A stretch of DNA of 64,000 nucleotides. It comes from Sinorhizobium americanum. GTDB taxonomy: Bacteria; Pseudomonadota; Alphaproteobacteria; Rhizobiales; Rhizobiaceae. Numbering within the stretch: position 1 is the stretch's first letter; each line of letters begins with the position of its first letter. Where the stretch lies: assembly GCF_001651855.1 (NCBI RefSeq), contig NZ_LNQC01000036.1, forward strand, positions 37,397 through 101,396. The letters are read 5' to 3'. A program made the position numbers and the translations under genes. Below are positions 47,496 to 56,788 of this stretch, piece after piece. The notes beneath the pieces are model-generated. The model had not been told where the DNA came from. It was given only the letters and a program-made list of their open reading frames with translations, and searched no databases.

Positions 47496-48761
47496 TCAGG
47501 TGTTCATCGAATCGAAGAAGTCGCCGTTGGTCTTCGTCTGCTTGAGCTTGTCAATCAGGAATTCGATCGCGTCGGTCGTGCCCATCGGCGCCAGGATACG
47601 GCGCAGCACGAAGATCTTCTGCAGGTCCTGACGCGGCACCAGCAGGTCTTCCTTGCGCGTGCCGGACTTCAGGATATCCATGGCCGGGAAGATGCGCTTG
47701 TCGGCGACCTTGCGGTCGAGCACGATTTCCGAGTTGCCGGTGCCCTTGAATTCTTCGAAGATGACTTCGTCCATACGGCTGCCGGTGTCGATCAGTGCCG
47801 TTGCGATGATCGTCAGCGAGCCGCCTTCCTCGATGTTGCGCGCCGCGCCGAAGAAGCGCTTCGGCCGCTGCAGTGCGTTGGCGTCGACACCGCCGGTCAG
47901 CACCTTGCCGGATGACGGAACGACGGTGTTGTAGGCACGTCCGAGGCGCGTGATCGAATCGAGCAGAATGACCACATCGCGGCCGTGCTCAACGAGGCGC
48001 TTGGCCTTTTCGATAACCATCTCGGCCACCTGCACGTGCCGCGTCGCCGGTTCGTCGAAGGTCGAGGAGACGACTTCGCCCTTCACCGAACGCTGCATGT
48101 CGGTCACTTCTTCGGGCCGCTCGTCGATTAAGAGGACGATCAGATAGCATTCCGGGTGGTTGGCGGTGATCGAGTGGGCGATGTTCTGCAGGAGAACCGT
48201 CTTACCGGTACGCGGCGGGGCGACGATCAGGCCGCGCTGACCCTTGCCGAGCGGCGCTACCAGGTCAATAACCCGGGCGGACAGGTCCTTGGAGGTCGGA
48301 ACTTCGAGTTCCATCTTGAAGCGCTCATTCGGATAGAGCGGCGTCAGGTTGTCGAAGTGGACCTTATGGCGGATCTTCTCCGGGTCGTCGAAATTGATCG
48401 TATTGACCTTGAGCAGCGCGAAGTAGCGCTCGCCTTCCTTTGGTCCGCGGATCGGTCCCTCGACCGTGTCGCCCGTCTTCAACGAGAAGCGGCGGATCTG
48501 CGACGGCGAAATGTAGATGTCATCCGGACCGGGCAGGTAATTTGCATTTGCCGACCGAAGAAAGCCGAAGCCGTCCTGAAGGACCTCGACAACACCTTCA
48601 CCGATGATTTCTATCTCTTGCGTGGCCAAATTTTTGAGGATGGCGAACATCAGCTCTTGCTTACGCATAGTGCTGGCGTTCTCGACCTCGAGCTCTTCGG
48701 CAAAGGCGAGGAGATCCGTCGGCGTCTTGTTCTTGAGGTCTTGAAGCTTCATTTCAGCCAT
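47496..48761 (-). CDS. rho: Transcription termination factor Rho
   Basis: A 421-residue hexameric RNA helicase. The N-terminal RNA-binding domain has [18 protein letters not shown] near residue 62. The motor domain has the Walker A segment [19 protein letters not shown] near 180, [21 protein letters not shown], and the Q/R loops through [11 protein letters not shown]. It ends transcription at unstructured C-rich RNA. It is a single-gene unit with a parS-like site in its upstream gap. Confidence 0.98.
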   Translation of the reverse strand: MAEMKLQDLKNKTPTDLLAFAEELEVENASTMRKQELMFAILKNLATQEIEIIGEGVVEVLQDGFGFLRSANANYLPGPDDIYISPSQIRRFSLKTGDTVEGPIRGPKEGERYFALLKVNTINFDDPEKIRHKVHFDNLTPLYPNERFKMELEVPTSKDLSARVIDLVAPLGKGQRGLIVAPPRTGKTVLLQNIAHSITANHPECYLIVLLIDERPEEVTDMQRSVKGEVVSSTFDEPATRHVQVAEMVIEKAKRLVEHGRDVVILLDSITRLGRAYNTVVPSSGKVLTGGVDANALQRPKRFFGAARNIEEGGSLTIIATALIDTGSRMDEVIFEEFKGTGNSEIVLDRKVADKRIFPAMDILKSGTRKEDLLVPRQDLQKIFVLRRILAPMGTTDAIEFLIDKLKQTKTNGDFFDSMNT

Positions 48762-48887
48762 GAAGAGTCCATGTCTTGTAGGGGGAATGGGAGAGGCGTG
48801 ATTTTCGTAAGGGAGCTGCGAGGGGGAAGGGGGCAGGCTCTAAACTTCGTCACAGGCCTTGGGGATGAAGGAGATGCGCGAAAATAG

Positions 48888-48903
48888 CGATTCACGTGGA
48901 ACG
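48888..48903. other. parS: Degenerate parS-like site 7
   Basis: CGATTCACGTGGAACG matches 12 of 16 consensus bases and keeps the central TTCACGTG. It is in the hemJ-rho gap. It also contains a GANTC (GATTC) site. Confidence 0.35.
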
Positions 48904-48959
48904 CCGCAAGGGGGCGCAGCAATTTAGCGGCAACTATTGCAGCTGCGAATCGTTTGAAT

Positions 48960-49499
48960 TCAAAATGGTTTCACGACGGCAAGGATAACGATGACGATCA
49001 TCAACAGGGTCGGCGCCTCGTTCATCAGCCTCCAGTAGCGCGCGCTCCTTCGATTCGCGTCCCGCTGAAAGTCGGAGACCGCCCGGCTGAAATGCACATG
49101 CACCAGCGTCAACAGAAAAACGCAGAAGAGCTTCGCGTGAAGCCAGCCGCCGGTAAACCCGTAGATGCTCCAGGCGAGATAAAGGCCGAGCAGCCAGGCG
49201 ATCATCATCGCCGGGTTCATGATGACCTTCAGAAGCCGTCGCTCCATCGTCTTGAAGGTCTCGGATTGCGCCGAACCGGGCAACGCGTCGGTGTGATAGA
49301 TGAAGAGCCGCGGCATGTAGAGCAGCGCCGCCATCCAGGAGATCACTGCGATGATGTGAAACGTCTTGATCCAGAGATAGAGGTCGTCCGGCTGCCCTAT
49401 GAACAGCGCTACCAGTAGCGCGACGAAGATGGAAAGGGCCGCGATCGCGCGCAATTGCGCCCGCCTTCCGGGCGCTCTATCGGTTTGCCGCTCGATCAT
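48960..49499 (-). CDS. hemJ: Protoporphyrinogen IX oxidase HemJ
   Basis: A 179-residue membrane protein with four or five helices. [30 protein letters not shown] carries the conserved His and Trp of the HemJ (UPF0093) family, and [14 protein letters not shown] and [17 protein letters not shown] follow. HemJ oxidises protoporphyrinogen in bacteria that lack HemG and HemY. The ATG at 49499 overlaps the hemE stop (ATGA), tying two haem-synthesis steps into one operon; a far longer frame upstream is only an out-of-frame reading of hemE. Confidence 0.93.
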   Translation of the reverse strand: MIERQTDRAPGRRAQLRAIAALSIFVALLVALFIGQPDDLYLWIKTFHIIAVISWMAALLYMPRLFIYHTDALPGSAQSETFKTMERRLLKVIMNPAMMIAWLLGLYLAWSIYGFTGGWLHAKLFCVFLLTLVHVHFSRAVSDFQRDANRRSARYWRLMNEAPTLLMIVIVILAVVKPF

Positions 49500-50530
49500 C
49501 GCTTGATCCCACGAACGCGCGCCACCAGGGCCGAGACGTTCTCGGGGTCCGCCTCCGGCGTGATGCCGTGGCCGAGATTGAAGATCAACGGCCCGTTGCC
49601 GAGCGCATCGAGAATGCGGTCGATGCCGTTTTCCATGGCCGATCCGCCGGCAACGACCCGCATCGGATCGAGATTGCCCTGGACCGGTCCGTCCTTCTGC
49701 AATTCCGCGGCGAAGGACAGCGGCACCGTCCAGTCGAGGCCGATCGCATCGGCCCCCGTCAAGCGGCGATATTCCCTGAGCAGCAGTCCAGCACCCTTTG
49801 CGAAGGCAATGATCTTCGCGGAAGGCCGGCGGGCCCGCACCGATGATATCATTCGCCGCACCGGCTCCACGGCAAAGCGGGCGAACTCGTCCTCCCCAAG
49901 CACGCCCGCCCAGGAATCGAAGATCTGCACCGCATCGGCGCCGGCATCGATCTGCTCGACGAGATAGTCGGCCGAGATATCGGCAAGGAGTGCCAGAAGC
50001 TGCTCGAATGCCTCCGGATGGCGATAGGCGAAAAGGCGCGCCGGCGCCTGGTCGGGCGTGCCGCGGCCGGCGATCATATAGGTCGCAACCGTCCACGGGG
50101 CTCCGCAGAAGCCGAGCAGCGTCGTCTCCGCCGGCAATTCCCGCCGAAGCCGCGACACCGTTTCAAAGACGGGAGCGAGATGGTCCGAAACGCCATCGGC
50201 CTTTAGCCTCGCTATGCCGTCGGCGTCGATCGGATCCATCCGCGGCCCATGGCCCTCTTCGAAACGGACGTTTCGGTGCAGCGCGTCGGGAATGACGAGA
50301 ATGTCGGAGAAGAGGATCGCAGCGTCGAAGGCATAGCGGCGGATCGGTTGCAGCGTCACCTCGACGGCCAAATCCGGCGTGTAACAGAGATCGAGGAAGC
50401 TCCCGGCCTTCACGCGTGTCGCCCGGTATTCGGGCAGGTAGCGGCCGGCCTGGCGCATCAGCCATACGGGCGGAGGCGTAAGGCATTTGCCGTTCAACAC
50501 CTCAAGGACTTTGCGACGTGTCTCGGCCAC
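49496..50530 (-). CDS. hemE: Uroporphyrinogen decarboxylase
   Basis: A 344-residue enzyme. The N-terminal signature [14 protein letters not shown] is near residue 23, [12 protein letters not shown] and [14 protein letters not shown] follow, and the C-terminal [15 protein letters not shown] is conserved. It decarboxylates uroporphyrinogen III to coproporphyrinogen III. Translation starts at GTG 50530. The gene borders the proposed oriC, as in Caulobacter and Sinorhizobium meliloti, so its promoter probably lies within the origin. Confidence 0.97.
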   Translation of the reverse strand: MAETRRKVLEVLNGKCLTPPPVWLMRQAGRYLPEYRATRVKAGSFLDLCYTPDLAVEVTLQPIRRYAFDAAILFSDILVIPDALHRNVRFEEGHGPRMDPIDADGIARLKADGVSDHLAPVFETVSRLRRELPAETTLLGFCGAPWTVATYMIAGRGTPDQAPARLFAYRHPEAFEQLLALLADISADYLVEQIDAGADAVQIFDSWAGVLGEDEFARFAVEPVRRMISSVRARRPSAKIIAFAKGAGLLLREYRRLTGADAIGLDWTVPLSFAAELQKDGPVQGNLDPMRVVAGGSAMENGIDRILDALGNGPLIFNLGHGITPEADPENVSALVARVRGIKR

Positions 50531-50934
50531 TCGCCATTTCCCAATCTAAAATCAAACCTATTTGAAATTGTTTCTATTTCTTAGAGTCGGTGGCTATCAA
50601 GGATTAAAATCAATCCTCAGCTCATCCAACTGGCACGGATCTCGATGCGGATCATTGGAGAAAGTTCGGCTGGATTGCCAATGGATCGGGAAAAGTTGGG
50701 AAAAGACAGGAAAGTCAGCATCTTGCCCAGGCGCTCGGATTTGCGATTCCTGTGGACAAGGAGTCGATCCGCGTGACAATTTGTCGTCGCCTTGAGTCTT
50801 GTCCACAACTGCGCCCGGGCGTTTTTCGTCCGGGCTTCGGATGTGAATAACGCGACCCTTTTCCACGGGCCTAAGCGGCGGCCGCGATTTTGGCCGCCGG
50901 TGTCCCGGCTTATCAACAGCCTCCGGAGAATTGC
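50531..50934. other. oriC: Probable chromosomal replication origin (oriC)
   Basis: This 404-base gene-free segment between hemE (-) and ppsR (+) has the marks of an alphaproteobacterial origin. DnaA-box-like sequences are TTGTCCACA on the minus strand at 50751-50759, TTGTCCACA at 50799-50807, TTATTCACA on minus at 50842-50850, a weaker TTTTCCACG at 50859-50867, and TTATCAACA at 50910-50918. An AT-rich block lies at about 50538-50585 (with TCAAACCTATTTGA at 50552-50565) and could unwind. GANTC methylation sites are at 50584, 50745, 50761 and 50794. Genes on both sides point outward from it. In relatives oriC also lies beside hemE. Confidence 0.85.
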
Positions 50935-51756
50935 GTGGAGAACCGAAAAAATTATTTCCACCTGCATCTCGTCTCCGATTCGACGGGCGAGACGCTGATA
51001 GCCGCCGGCCGCGCCGCAGCCGCGCAATTCCAGTCCTCGCACGCGCTTGAACATGTCTATCCGCTGATCCGCAACAGGAAGCAGTTGATGCAGGTCCTAG
51101 ATGCGATCGACGGCGCACCGGGCATCGTGCTTTATACGATCGTCGATCGGGAGCTAGCCGGCATGATCGACCAGCGCTGCCGCGAGATTGGCGTTCCCTG
51201 CGTCTCCGTCCTCGACCCGATTATCGAGCTGTTTCAATCCTATCTCGGTTCGCCGTCGCGGCGCCGCTCGGGCGCACAGCACGTCATGGATGCGGACTAT
51301 TTCGCGCGGATCGAAGCGCTGAACTTCACCATGGATCACGACGACGGGCAGATGCCGGCCGATTTCAACGAGGCGGATGTCGTGCTCGTTGGCGTGAGCC
51401 GGACCTCCAAGACGCCGACGAGCATCTATCTCGCCAATCGCGGCATCAAGACCGCCAACATTCCGATCGTCCCCGGCGTGCCCTTGCCGGAGGGCCTGGT
51501 CAAGGCGACGAAGCCGCTGGTGGTAGGGCTGATCGCCAGCGCCGACCGGCTCTCCCAGGTCCGCCAGCATCGCCTGCTCGGTACGACCCAGAGCTTTCAC
51601 GGCGAGGACTATACGGATCGGGCGGCGATCTCCGAGGAGTTGAAATATGCGCGCACGCTCTGCGCCCGCAACAACTGGCCGCTGATCGACGTGACGCGCC
51701 GTTCGATCGAGGAAACCGCCGCGGCGATCGTTGCCCTTCGTCCCCGGCTCAGATAG
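50935..51756 (+). CDS. ppsR: PPDK/PEP synthase regulatory protein (DUF299, kinase/pyrophosphorylase)
   Basis: A 273-residue protein of the DUF299 family. The P-loop-like motif is [19 protein letters not shown] near residue 149. It begins [14 protein letters not shown], and GHxxx-type [12 protein letters not shown] follows. Such proteins phosphorylate and dephosphorylate pyruvate phosphate dikinase or PEP synthase with ADP and Pi. Translation begins at GTG 50935, with GGAGAATTGC in front and the last DnaA-like box just upstream. The target here (PPDK or PEP synthase) is not in the window. Confidence 0.92.
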   Translation: MENRKNYFHLHLVSDSTGETLIAAGRAAAAQFQSSHALEHVYPLIRNRKQLMQVLDAIDGAPGIVLYTIVDRELAGMIDQRCREIGVPCVSVLDPIIELFQSYLGSPSRRRSGAQHVMDADYFARIEALNFTMDHDDGQMPADFNEADVVLVGVSRTSKTPTSIYLANRGIKTANIPIVPGVPLPEGLVKATKPLVVGLIASADRLSQVRQHRLLGTTQSFHGEDYTDRAAISEELKYARTLCARNNWPLIDVTRRSIEETAAAIVALRPRLR

Positions 51757-51881
51757 AGCGGATCGCAGGAACCGGCCGGGTGCACAGCATCCGTTCGGTT
51801 CCGGTTCATGCGGAATCGATCATGATGGTCCCATGCGACCGTTCCACCGACCATCGTGATCTCGGACTGCGGATTGAGAAG

Positions 51882-52481
51882 ATGACATCCTCGCTCGTGC
51901 TCGCCTCTGCCAGCCCCTTTCGGCGGGCGCTCTTGGAAAACGCCGGGCTGGCATTTACGGCCCGCGCGGCCCAGGTGGACGAGCGTGCCCTCGAACGACC
52001 GCTGGAAGAGGCGGGTGTGTCCCCTTCCGACGTGGCGCTTACACTTGCGGAAGCCAAGGCGAAGGATGTGTCGCGGCAGTTCGAAGGCGCGCTGGTGATC
52101 GGCAGCGACCAGACGATGTCGCTTGGCAGTCGCGTCTATCACAAGCCGAAGGATATGGCGGATGCCGCCGAGCATCTCCTGTCGCTCTCCGGCAGGACGC
52201 ACAGCCTGAACAGCGCCGTCGTGCTCGTCCGTGACGGTGACGTGCTCTGGCGGCATGTGTCGACGGCGCATATGACGGTCAGGCCGTTGGAACGCGCCTT
52301 TGTCGAAAGGCATCTGACAAGGGTCGGCGAGAAGGCGCTTTCGAGCGTCGGCGCCTATCAGCTCGAAGGTGAGGGGATCCAGCTTTTCGAGAAGATCGAC
52401 GGCGATTATTTCACGATCCTCGGCCTGCCGATGCTGCCGCTCCTTGGGAAACTCCGCGAACTGGGATCGATCGATGCGTGA
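51882..52481 (+). CDS. maf: Maf/YceF-type nucleotide pyrophosphatase
   Basis: A 199-residue Maf protein. The active-site loop is [17 protein letters not shown] at residues 5-21, [10 protein letters not shown] near 70 has the catalytic Asp, and [22 protein letters not shown] follows. These enzymes hydrolyse non-canonical or modified nucleoside triphosphates. The ATG at 51882 starts directly at the family N-terminus; its ribosome site (GAGAAG) is modest. The stop overlaps aroE by 8 bases. Confidence 0.92.
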   Translation: MTSSLVLASASPFRRALLENAGLAFTARAAQVDERALERPLEEAGVSPSDVALTLAEAKAKDVSRQFEGALVIGSDQTMSLGSRVYHKPKDMADAAEHLLSLSGRTHSLNSAVVLVRDGDVLWRHVSTAHMTVRPLERAFVERHLTRVGEKALSSVGAYQLEGEGIQLFEKIDGDYFTILGLPMLPLLGKLRELGSIDA

Positions 52482-53334
52482 TTCACGTGAAACATTTGTT
52501 AACCACGCCTTCGTCACCGGCTATCCGATCAAGCATTCGCGCTCGCCGCTGATCCACGGCTATTGGCTGAAGCAGTTCGGTATTGCCGGAAGCTACCGGG
52601 CCCACGAGGTGACCCCGGCGGCCTTCCCGGACTTCATGCGCCAGCTACGGGAGGGCAGCGCCGGCTTCTGCGGCGGCAATGTCACCATCCCCCACAAGGA
52701 GATGGCATTCGAGCTCTCCGACCGGCCTGATGAGCTCAGCGAGGAGCTCGGCGCGGCCAATACGCTCTGGCTCGAGGACGGAAAAATCTGCGCAACGAAT
52801 ACGGACGGGCGGGGCTTCGTCGCCAATCTCGACGAGCGGGCAAGCGGCTGGGATCGTATCTCCACGGCCGTCATCCTCGGCGCCGGCGGCGCCAGCCGCG
52901 CCGTAATCCAGGCGGTCCGCGATCGCGGCGTCAAGACGATCCATGTGGTGAACCGGACGACCGCCAGGGCGCAGGAACTGGCCGACCGGTTTGGCGATGC
53001 CGTTGAGGCTCATCCGCTCGCGGCGCTTTCCGAGGTCATGACCGGTGCCGGCCTGTTCGTGAATACGACGTCGCTCGGCATGGACGGTGAGGCGGCGCCC
53101 GAGATCGATTTTTCCCCCTTGGCAGCCGGCGCGGTGGTCACCGACATCGTCTATGTCCCGCTGAAGACGCCGCTGCTTCGCCAGGCCGAAGAGCAGGGTT
53201 TTCGGATCGTCGACGGCCTTGGCATGCTCCTGCACCAGGCCGTACCGGGTTTCGAGAAATGGTTTGGCCGGAGACCCAAAGTCGATGAAACGCTTCGCCA
53301 GATCATCATCGAAGATATGGACGTTCACGCATGA
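52474..53334 (+). CDS. aroE: Shikimate dehydrogenase
   Basis: A 286-residue enzyme. The substrate loop is [15 protein letters not shown] near residues 18-32, [13 protein letters not shown] near 69 holds the catalytic lysine, [13 protein letters not shown] near 136 binds NADPH, and the C-terminal [18 protein letters not shown] is typical. It reduces 3-dehydroshikimate in aromatic synthesis. The start at 52474 lies inside the maf end. Codons 3-7 overlap a parS site and encode DSRET. Confidence 0.96.
   Translation: MRDSRETFVNHAFVTGYPIKHSRSPLIHGYWLKQFGIAGSYRAHEVTPAAFPDFMRQLREGSAGFCGGNVTIPHKEMAFELSDRPDELSEELGAANTLWLEDGKICATNTDGRGFVANLDERASGWDRISTAVILGAGGASRAVIQAVRDRGVKTIHVVNRTTARAQELADRFGDAVEAHPLAALSEVMTGAGLFVNTTSLGMDGEAAPEIDFSPLAAGAVVTDIVYVPLKTPLLRQAEEQGFRIVDGLGMLLHQAVPGFEKWFGRRPKVDETLRQIIIEDMDVHA
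52479..52494. other. parS: parS site 8, in the aroE start region
   Basis: TGATTCACGTGAAACA matches 15 of 16 consensus bases. It overlaps the maf stop codon and the aroE N-terminal codons, and is the only parS-like site I find on the ppsR side of oriC, about 1.6 kb from it. Confidence 0.75.
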
Positions 53335-53921
53335 TCATCGTCGGGCTCACCGGCTCCATCGGCATGGGAAAAACGACGGCGGCTCAGATGTTCCGGGAGC
53401 TCGGCGTCCCGGTGAACGATGCGGATGAGGTGGTTCACGATCTCTATCGCGGGGAAGCGGTGGCGCTGGTCGAAGCGGCCTTTCCGGGCGTTGCCAAGGA
53501 CGGCATCATCGATCGGGCGGAACTTTCCCGGCAGCTGCTGGCGGAACCGGAGCGCCTCGGCGAATTGGAGCGGATCGTCCACCCGCTTGTCCGGGCGAGG
53601 GAAGAGGCGTTCGTTGCAAGGCACAGGGCGGCAGGGCCGGCTTTCGTGCTTCTCGATATTCCGCTGCTTTTCGAGACCAGGGCCGAGAAGCGCGTGGACC
53701 GGGTTGTCGTCGTCAGCTGCGATGCGGAGACCCAGAGAGAGCGTGTCATGAAGCGCCCGGGCATGACCGCCGAGAAATTCGCGATGATTCTCGCGCGGCA
53801 AGTGCCCGACAGTGAAAAGCGCGCCCGGGCGGATTACGTCATCGACACGAGCGACAGTTTCGACGTTACCCGGGAGCAGGTCCGCGCCATTGTCGATCGT
53901 TTGACCTTGGACAGCCTCTGA
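53331..53921 (+). CDS. coaE: Dephospho-CoA kinase
   Basis: A 196-residue kinase. The P-loop [14 protein letters not shown] is at residues 5-18, [15 protein letters not shown] follows, and [24 protein letters not shown] is the CoA-binding/Walker B region. It performs the last step of coenzyme A synthesis. The ATG overlaps the aroE stop (ATGA). Synteny maf-aroE-coaE-dnaQ is conserved in many alphaproteobacteria. Confidence 0.96.
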   Translation: MIIVGLTGSIGMGKTTAAQMFRELGVPVNDADEVVHDLYRGEAVALVEAAFPGVAKDGIIDRAELSRQLLAEPERLGELERIVHPLVRAREEAFVARHRAAGPAFVLLDIPLLFETRAEKRVDRVVVVSCDAETQRERVMKRPGMTAEKFAMILARQVPDSEKRARADYVIDTSDSFDVTREQVRAIVDRLTLDSL

Positions 53922-53940
53922 CCCGCGGCCATCAGCAGGC

Positions 53941-53970
53941 TTCAACTGGACATGCAACGTCATTAGAATC
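53941..53970 (+). promoter_or_regulatory. Candidate dnaQ promoter overlapping a GANTC site
   Basis: TTCAAC (53941-53946), a 17-base spacer and TAGAAT (53964-53969) form a sigma-70-like promoter. GAATC at 53966-53970 overlaps the -10, the arrangement found at CcrM/GcrA-controlled promoters. Confidence 0.5.
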
Positions 53971-54024
53971 ACTGCAGCACGAACGGCCCAACTGATTCGC
54001 AAAGCGCCCGTCCTAGGAAAATTC

Positions 54025-54723
54025 ATGCGTGAGATCATTTTCGATACGGAAACGACCGGTCTCGACAGCCGCGAGGACCGGGTGATCGAGATCGGCGGCG
54101 TCGAGCTCGAGAACCAGTTTCCGACCGGGCGGACGCTCCATCTCTATATCAATCCGGGCGACCGCAAGGTGCATCCCGACGCGCTCGCGGTGCACGGCAT
54201 CACCGATGATTTCCTGAAGGACAAGCCTTCCTTCGCCGACGTGGTCGAGCAGATCGTCGACTTCTTCGGGGAAGCGCGTTGGGTCGCCCACAATGCGACC
54301 TTCGATATCGGCTTCATCAATGCCGAGTTCGATCGTTTGGGGCTGCCGCCGATCGCCATTGATCGGGTGACCGACACGCTGGCCATGGCACGGCGCAAGC
54401 ACCCGATGGGTCCGAATTCGCTCGATGCGCTGTGCCGCCGCTACGGCATCGACAACTCGCATCGCGCCAAGCACGGTGCCCTTCTCGACTCCGAACTGCT
54501 GGCCGAAGTCTATATCGAGATGATCGGCGGTCGCCAGGCGGCGCTGGGGCTGGTGACGAGCGAAATCAGCGGTCTTGCCGTACAGGCGGACGATGGGCCG
54601 ATCATCGTCATGCAAAGGGAGCGGATGCTGATGCCGCGTCTGACGGAAACCGAAATCGCCGCCCATGCGGCGCTCGTCTCGAAGATCGGTGCGAAGGCGA
54701 TCTGGGTAAAGTACAACGGCTGA
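54025..54723 (+). CDS. dnaQ: DNA polymerase III epsilon subunit (proofreading exonuclease)
   Basis: A 232-residue DEDD exonuclease. Exo I is IIFDTETTGLDS at residues 4-15 (Asp and Glu metal ligands), Exo II is VAHNATFDIGFINAEF near 92, and Exo III is HRAKHGALLDSELL near 148. It proofreads within the Pol III core. TAGGAAAATTC is the ribosome site. It is separated from coaE by 103 bases with its own promoter candidate and ends in a strong bidirectional terminator. Confidence 0.97.
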   Translation: MREIIFDTETTGLDSREDRVIEIGGVELENQFPTGRTLHLYINPGDRKVHPDALAVHGITDDFLKDKPSFADVVEQIVDFFGEARWVAHNATFDIGFINAEFDRLGLPPIAIDRVTDTLAMARRKHPMGPNSLDALCRRYGIDNSHRAKHGALLDSELLAEVYIEMIGGRQAALGLVTSEISGLAVQADDGPIIVMQRERMLMPRLTETEIAAHAALVSKIGAKAIWVKYNG

Positions 54724-54739
54724 AAGCAGCCTCAAAAAC

Positions 54740-54770
54740 AAAAAACCCGGCCTTCAGAGCCGGGTTTTTT
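54740..54770. terminator. Bidirectional terminator between dnaQ and secB
   Basis: AAAAAACCCGGC (54740-54751) pairs perfectly with GCCGGGTTTTTT (54759-54770) around a 7-base loop. A-rich and T-rich arms give a U-run on either strand. Confidence 0.92.
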
Positions 54771-54789
54771 GTTGCTATGCGAGAGTGCG

Positions 54790-55290
54790 TCAGTTGGTAG
54801 TGTTGCTGTTGGCGACCTGGGCGCGGACCTTTTCCTCCGCCATACGCTGGGCGAACATCTGTGCGAAATCGATCGGGTCGATCATCAGCGGCGGGAAGCC
54901 GCCGTTGCGGGTCGCGTCGGAGACGATCTGGCGGGCAAAGGGGAAGAGCAGGCGCGGGCACTCGATGAAGAGCAGCGGCAGCATGTGCTCCTGCGGGAAG
55001 CCCGAGACGCGGAAGACGCCGCCATAGGCGAGCTCGACGTTGAACAGCACCTTGTCGCCATCCTGGGCCTGGGCATTCAGCGAGAGAACGACGTCGAAAT
55101 CATTCTCCGCGAGCGGATTGGCGTTGACGTTGACATTGATGTTGATCGACGGCGCGCGCTCGCGGGCCTGGAGCGAACGCGGCGCGCCGGGGTTCTCAAA
55201 GGAGAGGTCCTTGACGTACTGGGCCAGAATGTTGAGCGACGGGCTCTGCTGGGCCTCGCCATTGCCGTTGGATGCGGTATCAGTCGTCAT
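54790..55290 (-). CDS. secB: Protein-export chaperone SecB
   Basis: A 166-residue chaperone. [19 protein letters not shown] opens the conserved core near residue 17, [13 protein letters not shown] is the central strand pair, [21 protein letters not shown] follows, and [16 protein letters not shown] is the C-terminal signature. It keeps preproteins unfolded for SecA. The ATG at 55290 has GAGGAAACTC in front; an earlier in-frame ATG would add 14 residues. Confidence 0.97.
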   Translation of the reverse strand: MTTDTASNGNGEAQQSPSLNILAQYVKDLSFENPGAPRSLQARERAPSININVNVNANPLAENDFDVVLSLNAQAQDGDKVLFNVELAYGGVFRVSGFPQEHMLPLLFIECPRLLFPFARQIVSDATRNGGFPPLMIDPIDFAQMFAQRMAEEKVRAQVANSNTTN

Positions 55291-55430
55291 AAGAGTTTCC
55301 TCGGACTTCGAATTGGTGAGGCCATCTAGCACTTCGGTCCTGGGCTTACAACCCTCGAAGCCGGGACCGGTTCCCCGGACTGAAAGGCGTTGCGGCCCCC
55401 TTCGTCGACCGGATTCACTATCACCCTGAT

Positions 55431-55937
55431 CTACCCGGAAATCCGGTTGCTGGGTGGCGAGGGACCGTTTTCGTCGTCGTTCCTCCTGGAGAACTCGTCA
55501 GTGTCGAGGTCGATGATCGTCGGGCCGCGCGGCCGGTCGCTGCCGCGGCCGCCGGAGTAGAAGCCGCTTCCGGTCGTCAGGATCGTCAGCCGCGTCTGCA
55601 GGAAGGCGGAGATGGCGCGTCTCACCGGCGGCAGGAAGACAATGAGGCCGGCGATGTCGGTGATGAAGCCCGGAACGATCAGCAGGATTGCTGCCACGAG
55701 TATGAGCGCGCCGCCGAGAAGTTCGGGACCGGGATCCTTTCCGGCTCGGGCCGCTTCCTGCACGCGCCGCAAGGTGCCGAGACCCTGAATGCGTAAGAGC
55801 AGGACGCCGGCAACCCCGCTCACTAGGACGAGCAGCAGCGTCATCGCCAGGCCGAGTTCCCGGCCGACGACGACAAAGCCGGCAATCTCTGCGATCGGCA
55901 GGCCGAGAATGACGAGAGGAACGATCAGCGAACGCAT
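55431..55937 (-). CDS. FxsA family membrane protein
   Basis: A 168-residue inner-membrane protein. The FxsA domain occupies the first 120 residues: two or three helices with [17 protein letters not shown], then [52 protein letters not shown], read in pieces in that order. A polar, charged C-terminal tail follows. In E. coli FxsA blocks F-plasmid exclusion of phage T7; the general role is unknown. An ATG five codons upstream (55952) is the alternative start. Confidence 0.88.
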   Translation of the reverse strand: MRSLIVPLVILGLPIAEIAGFVVVGRELGLAMTLLLVLVSGVAGVLLLRIQGLGTLRRVQEAARAGKDPGPELLGGALILVAAILLIVPGFITDIAGLIVFLPPVRRAISAFLQTRLTILTTGSGFYSGGRGSDRPRGPTIIDLDTDEFSRRNDDENGPSPPSNRISG

Positions 55938-56003
55938 CGATCGTGCTCGCAAGAAGATGAGTGCAATTGACCGGTCTCCGGTTTATGGGTGCGACATCGC
56001 CAT

Positions 56004-56032
56004 TTGAATGGTTTATCCTTGCGGACTATATG
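56004..56032 (+). promoter_or_regulatory. Candidate promoter of the timA-mltA-smr-xre group
   Basis: TTGAAT (56004-56009), a 17-base spacer and TATATG (56027-56032) lie 40 bases before the Tim44-like gene. Confidence 0.45.
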
Positions 56033-56071
56033 GAACACCAAGAGAAATTCTAACAGCGGTTCCGGGTAGAA

Positions 56072-56773
56072 ATGGGCTCTTTCGACTTCATCACGTTTTT
56101 TTTCCTGATCGCAGCTGTGGTCATCTTCTTGCAATTGCGCAGCGTCCTTGGCCGCAGGACAGGAAATGAACGACCGCCTTTCGACCCCTATTCGCCGCGC
56201 GAGGCACCGGGTCCGGAGGCAAGGGACAATGGCAAGGTGGTGCAGCTCCCCCGCCGCGAGAGCACGGCGGAGGACGAGTCCCGCTACGCCGCCATCGACG
56301 GCTTTTCCAAGCCCGGCACGCCGTTGAATGCGCAACTGCGGGCGCTCAGCGATGCAGACCCCAGCTTCCAACCCGGCGAATTCCTCAACGGCGCGAAGAT
56401 GGCCTACGAGATGATCGTCATGGCCTTCGCCGACGGCGACCGCAAGACACTGAAAGGCCTACTGTCCCGCGAGGTCTATGAAGGCTTCGAAGCGGCGATC
56501 GCCGATCGCGAGGCCAAGGGCGAGGTGGTCAAGTCGACCTTCGTCGGCATCGAAAAGGCCGAGATCGTCCATGCGGAGCTCAAGGACACTGAAGAGAACG
56601 TCACGGTTCGCATCATCAGCCAACTCATCTCCGCCACCTATGACAAACAGGGCAAGCTGATCGACGGCGACGCCGATTCGGTTGCCGAAGTGAATGACCT
56701 CTGGACCTTTGCGCGCGACATCCGCTCGCGCGACCCGAACTGGAAGCTGATCGCCACCGAATCGGAAAATTGA
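56072..56773 (+). CDS. Tim44/TimA family putative membrane-anchored protein
   Basis: A 233-residue protein. One N-terminal helix (FDFITFFFLIAAVVIFLQL, residues 4-22) anchors it, a polar linker rich in Pro and Arg follows, and the C-terminal half is a Tim44-like domain (AKMAYEMIVMAFADGDRKTLKGLLSREVYEGFEAAI). Caulobacter TimA, of the same architecture, is inner-membrane and linked to the FtsH/translocon neighbourhood; mitochondrial Tim44 serves protein import. It heads a + strand group with mltA, smr and an HTH gene. Confidence 0.88.
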   Translation: MGSFDFITFFFLIAAVVIFLQLRSVLGRRTGNERPPFDPYSPREAPGPEARDNGKVVQLPRRESTAEDESRYAAIDGFSKPGTPLNAQLRALSDADPSFQPGEFLNGAKMAYEMIVMAFADGDRKTLKGLLSREVYEGFEAAIADREAKGEVVKSTFVGIEKAEIVHAELKDTEENVTVRIISQLISATYDKQGKLIDGDADSVAEVNDLWTFARDIRSRDPNWKLIATESEN

Positions 56774-56788
56774 CCGCAAGGGGCGATA

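Noticed and set aside
48967..48976. GGTTTCACG near the hemJ stop as a further parS site
   Set aside because: Only the left half fits the consensus; the right half (ACGGCAAG) does not match GTGAAACA.
48960..50096. HemJ read as a 378-residue protein with a long N-terminal extension
   Set aside because: The first 199 residues are an out-of-frame reading of hemE; the ATG at 49499 overlapping the hemE stop gives the normal HemJ length.
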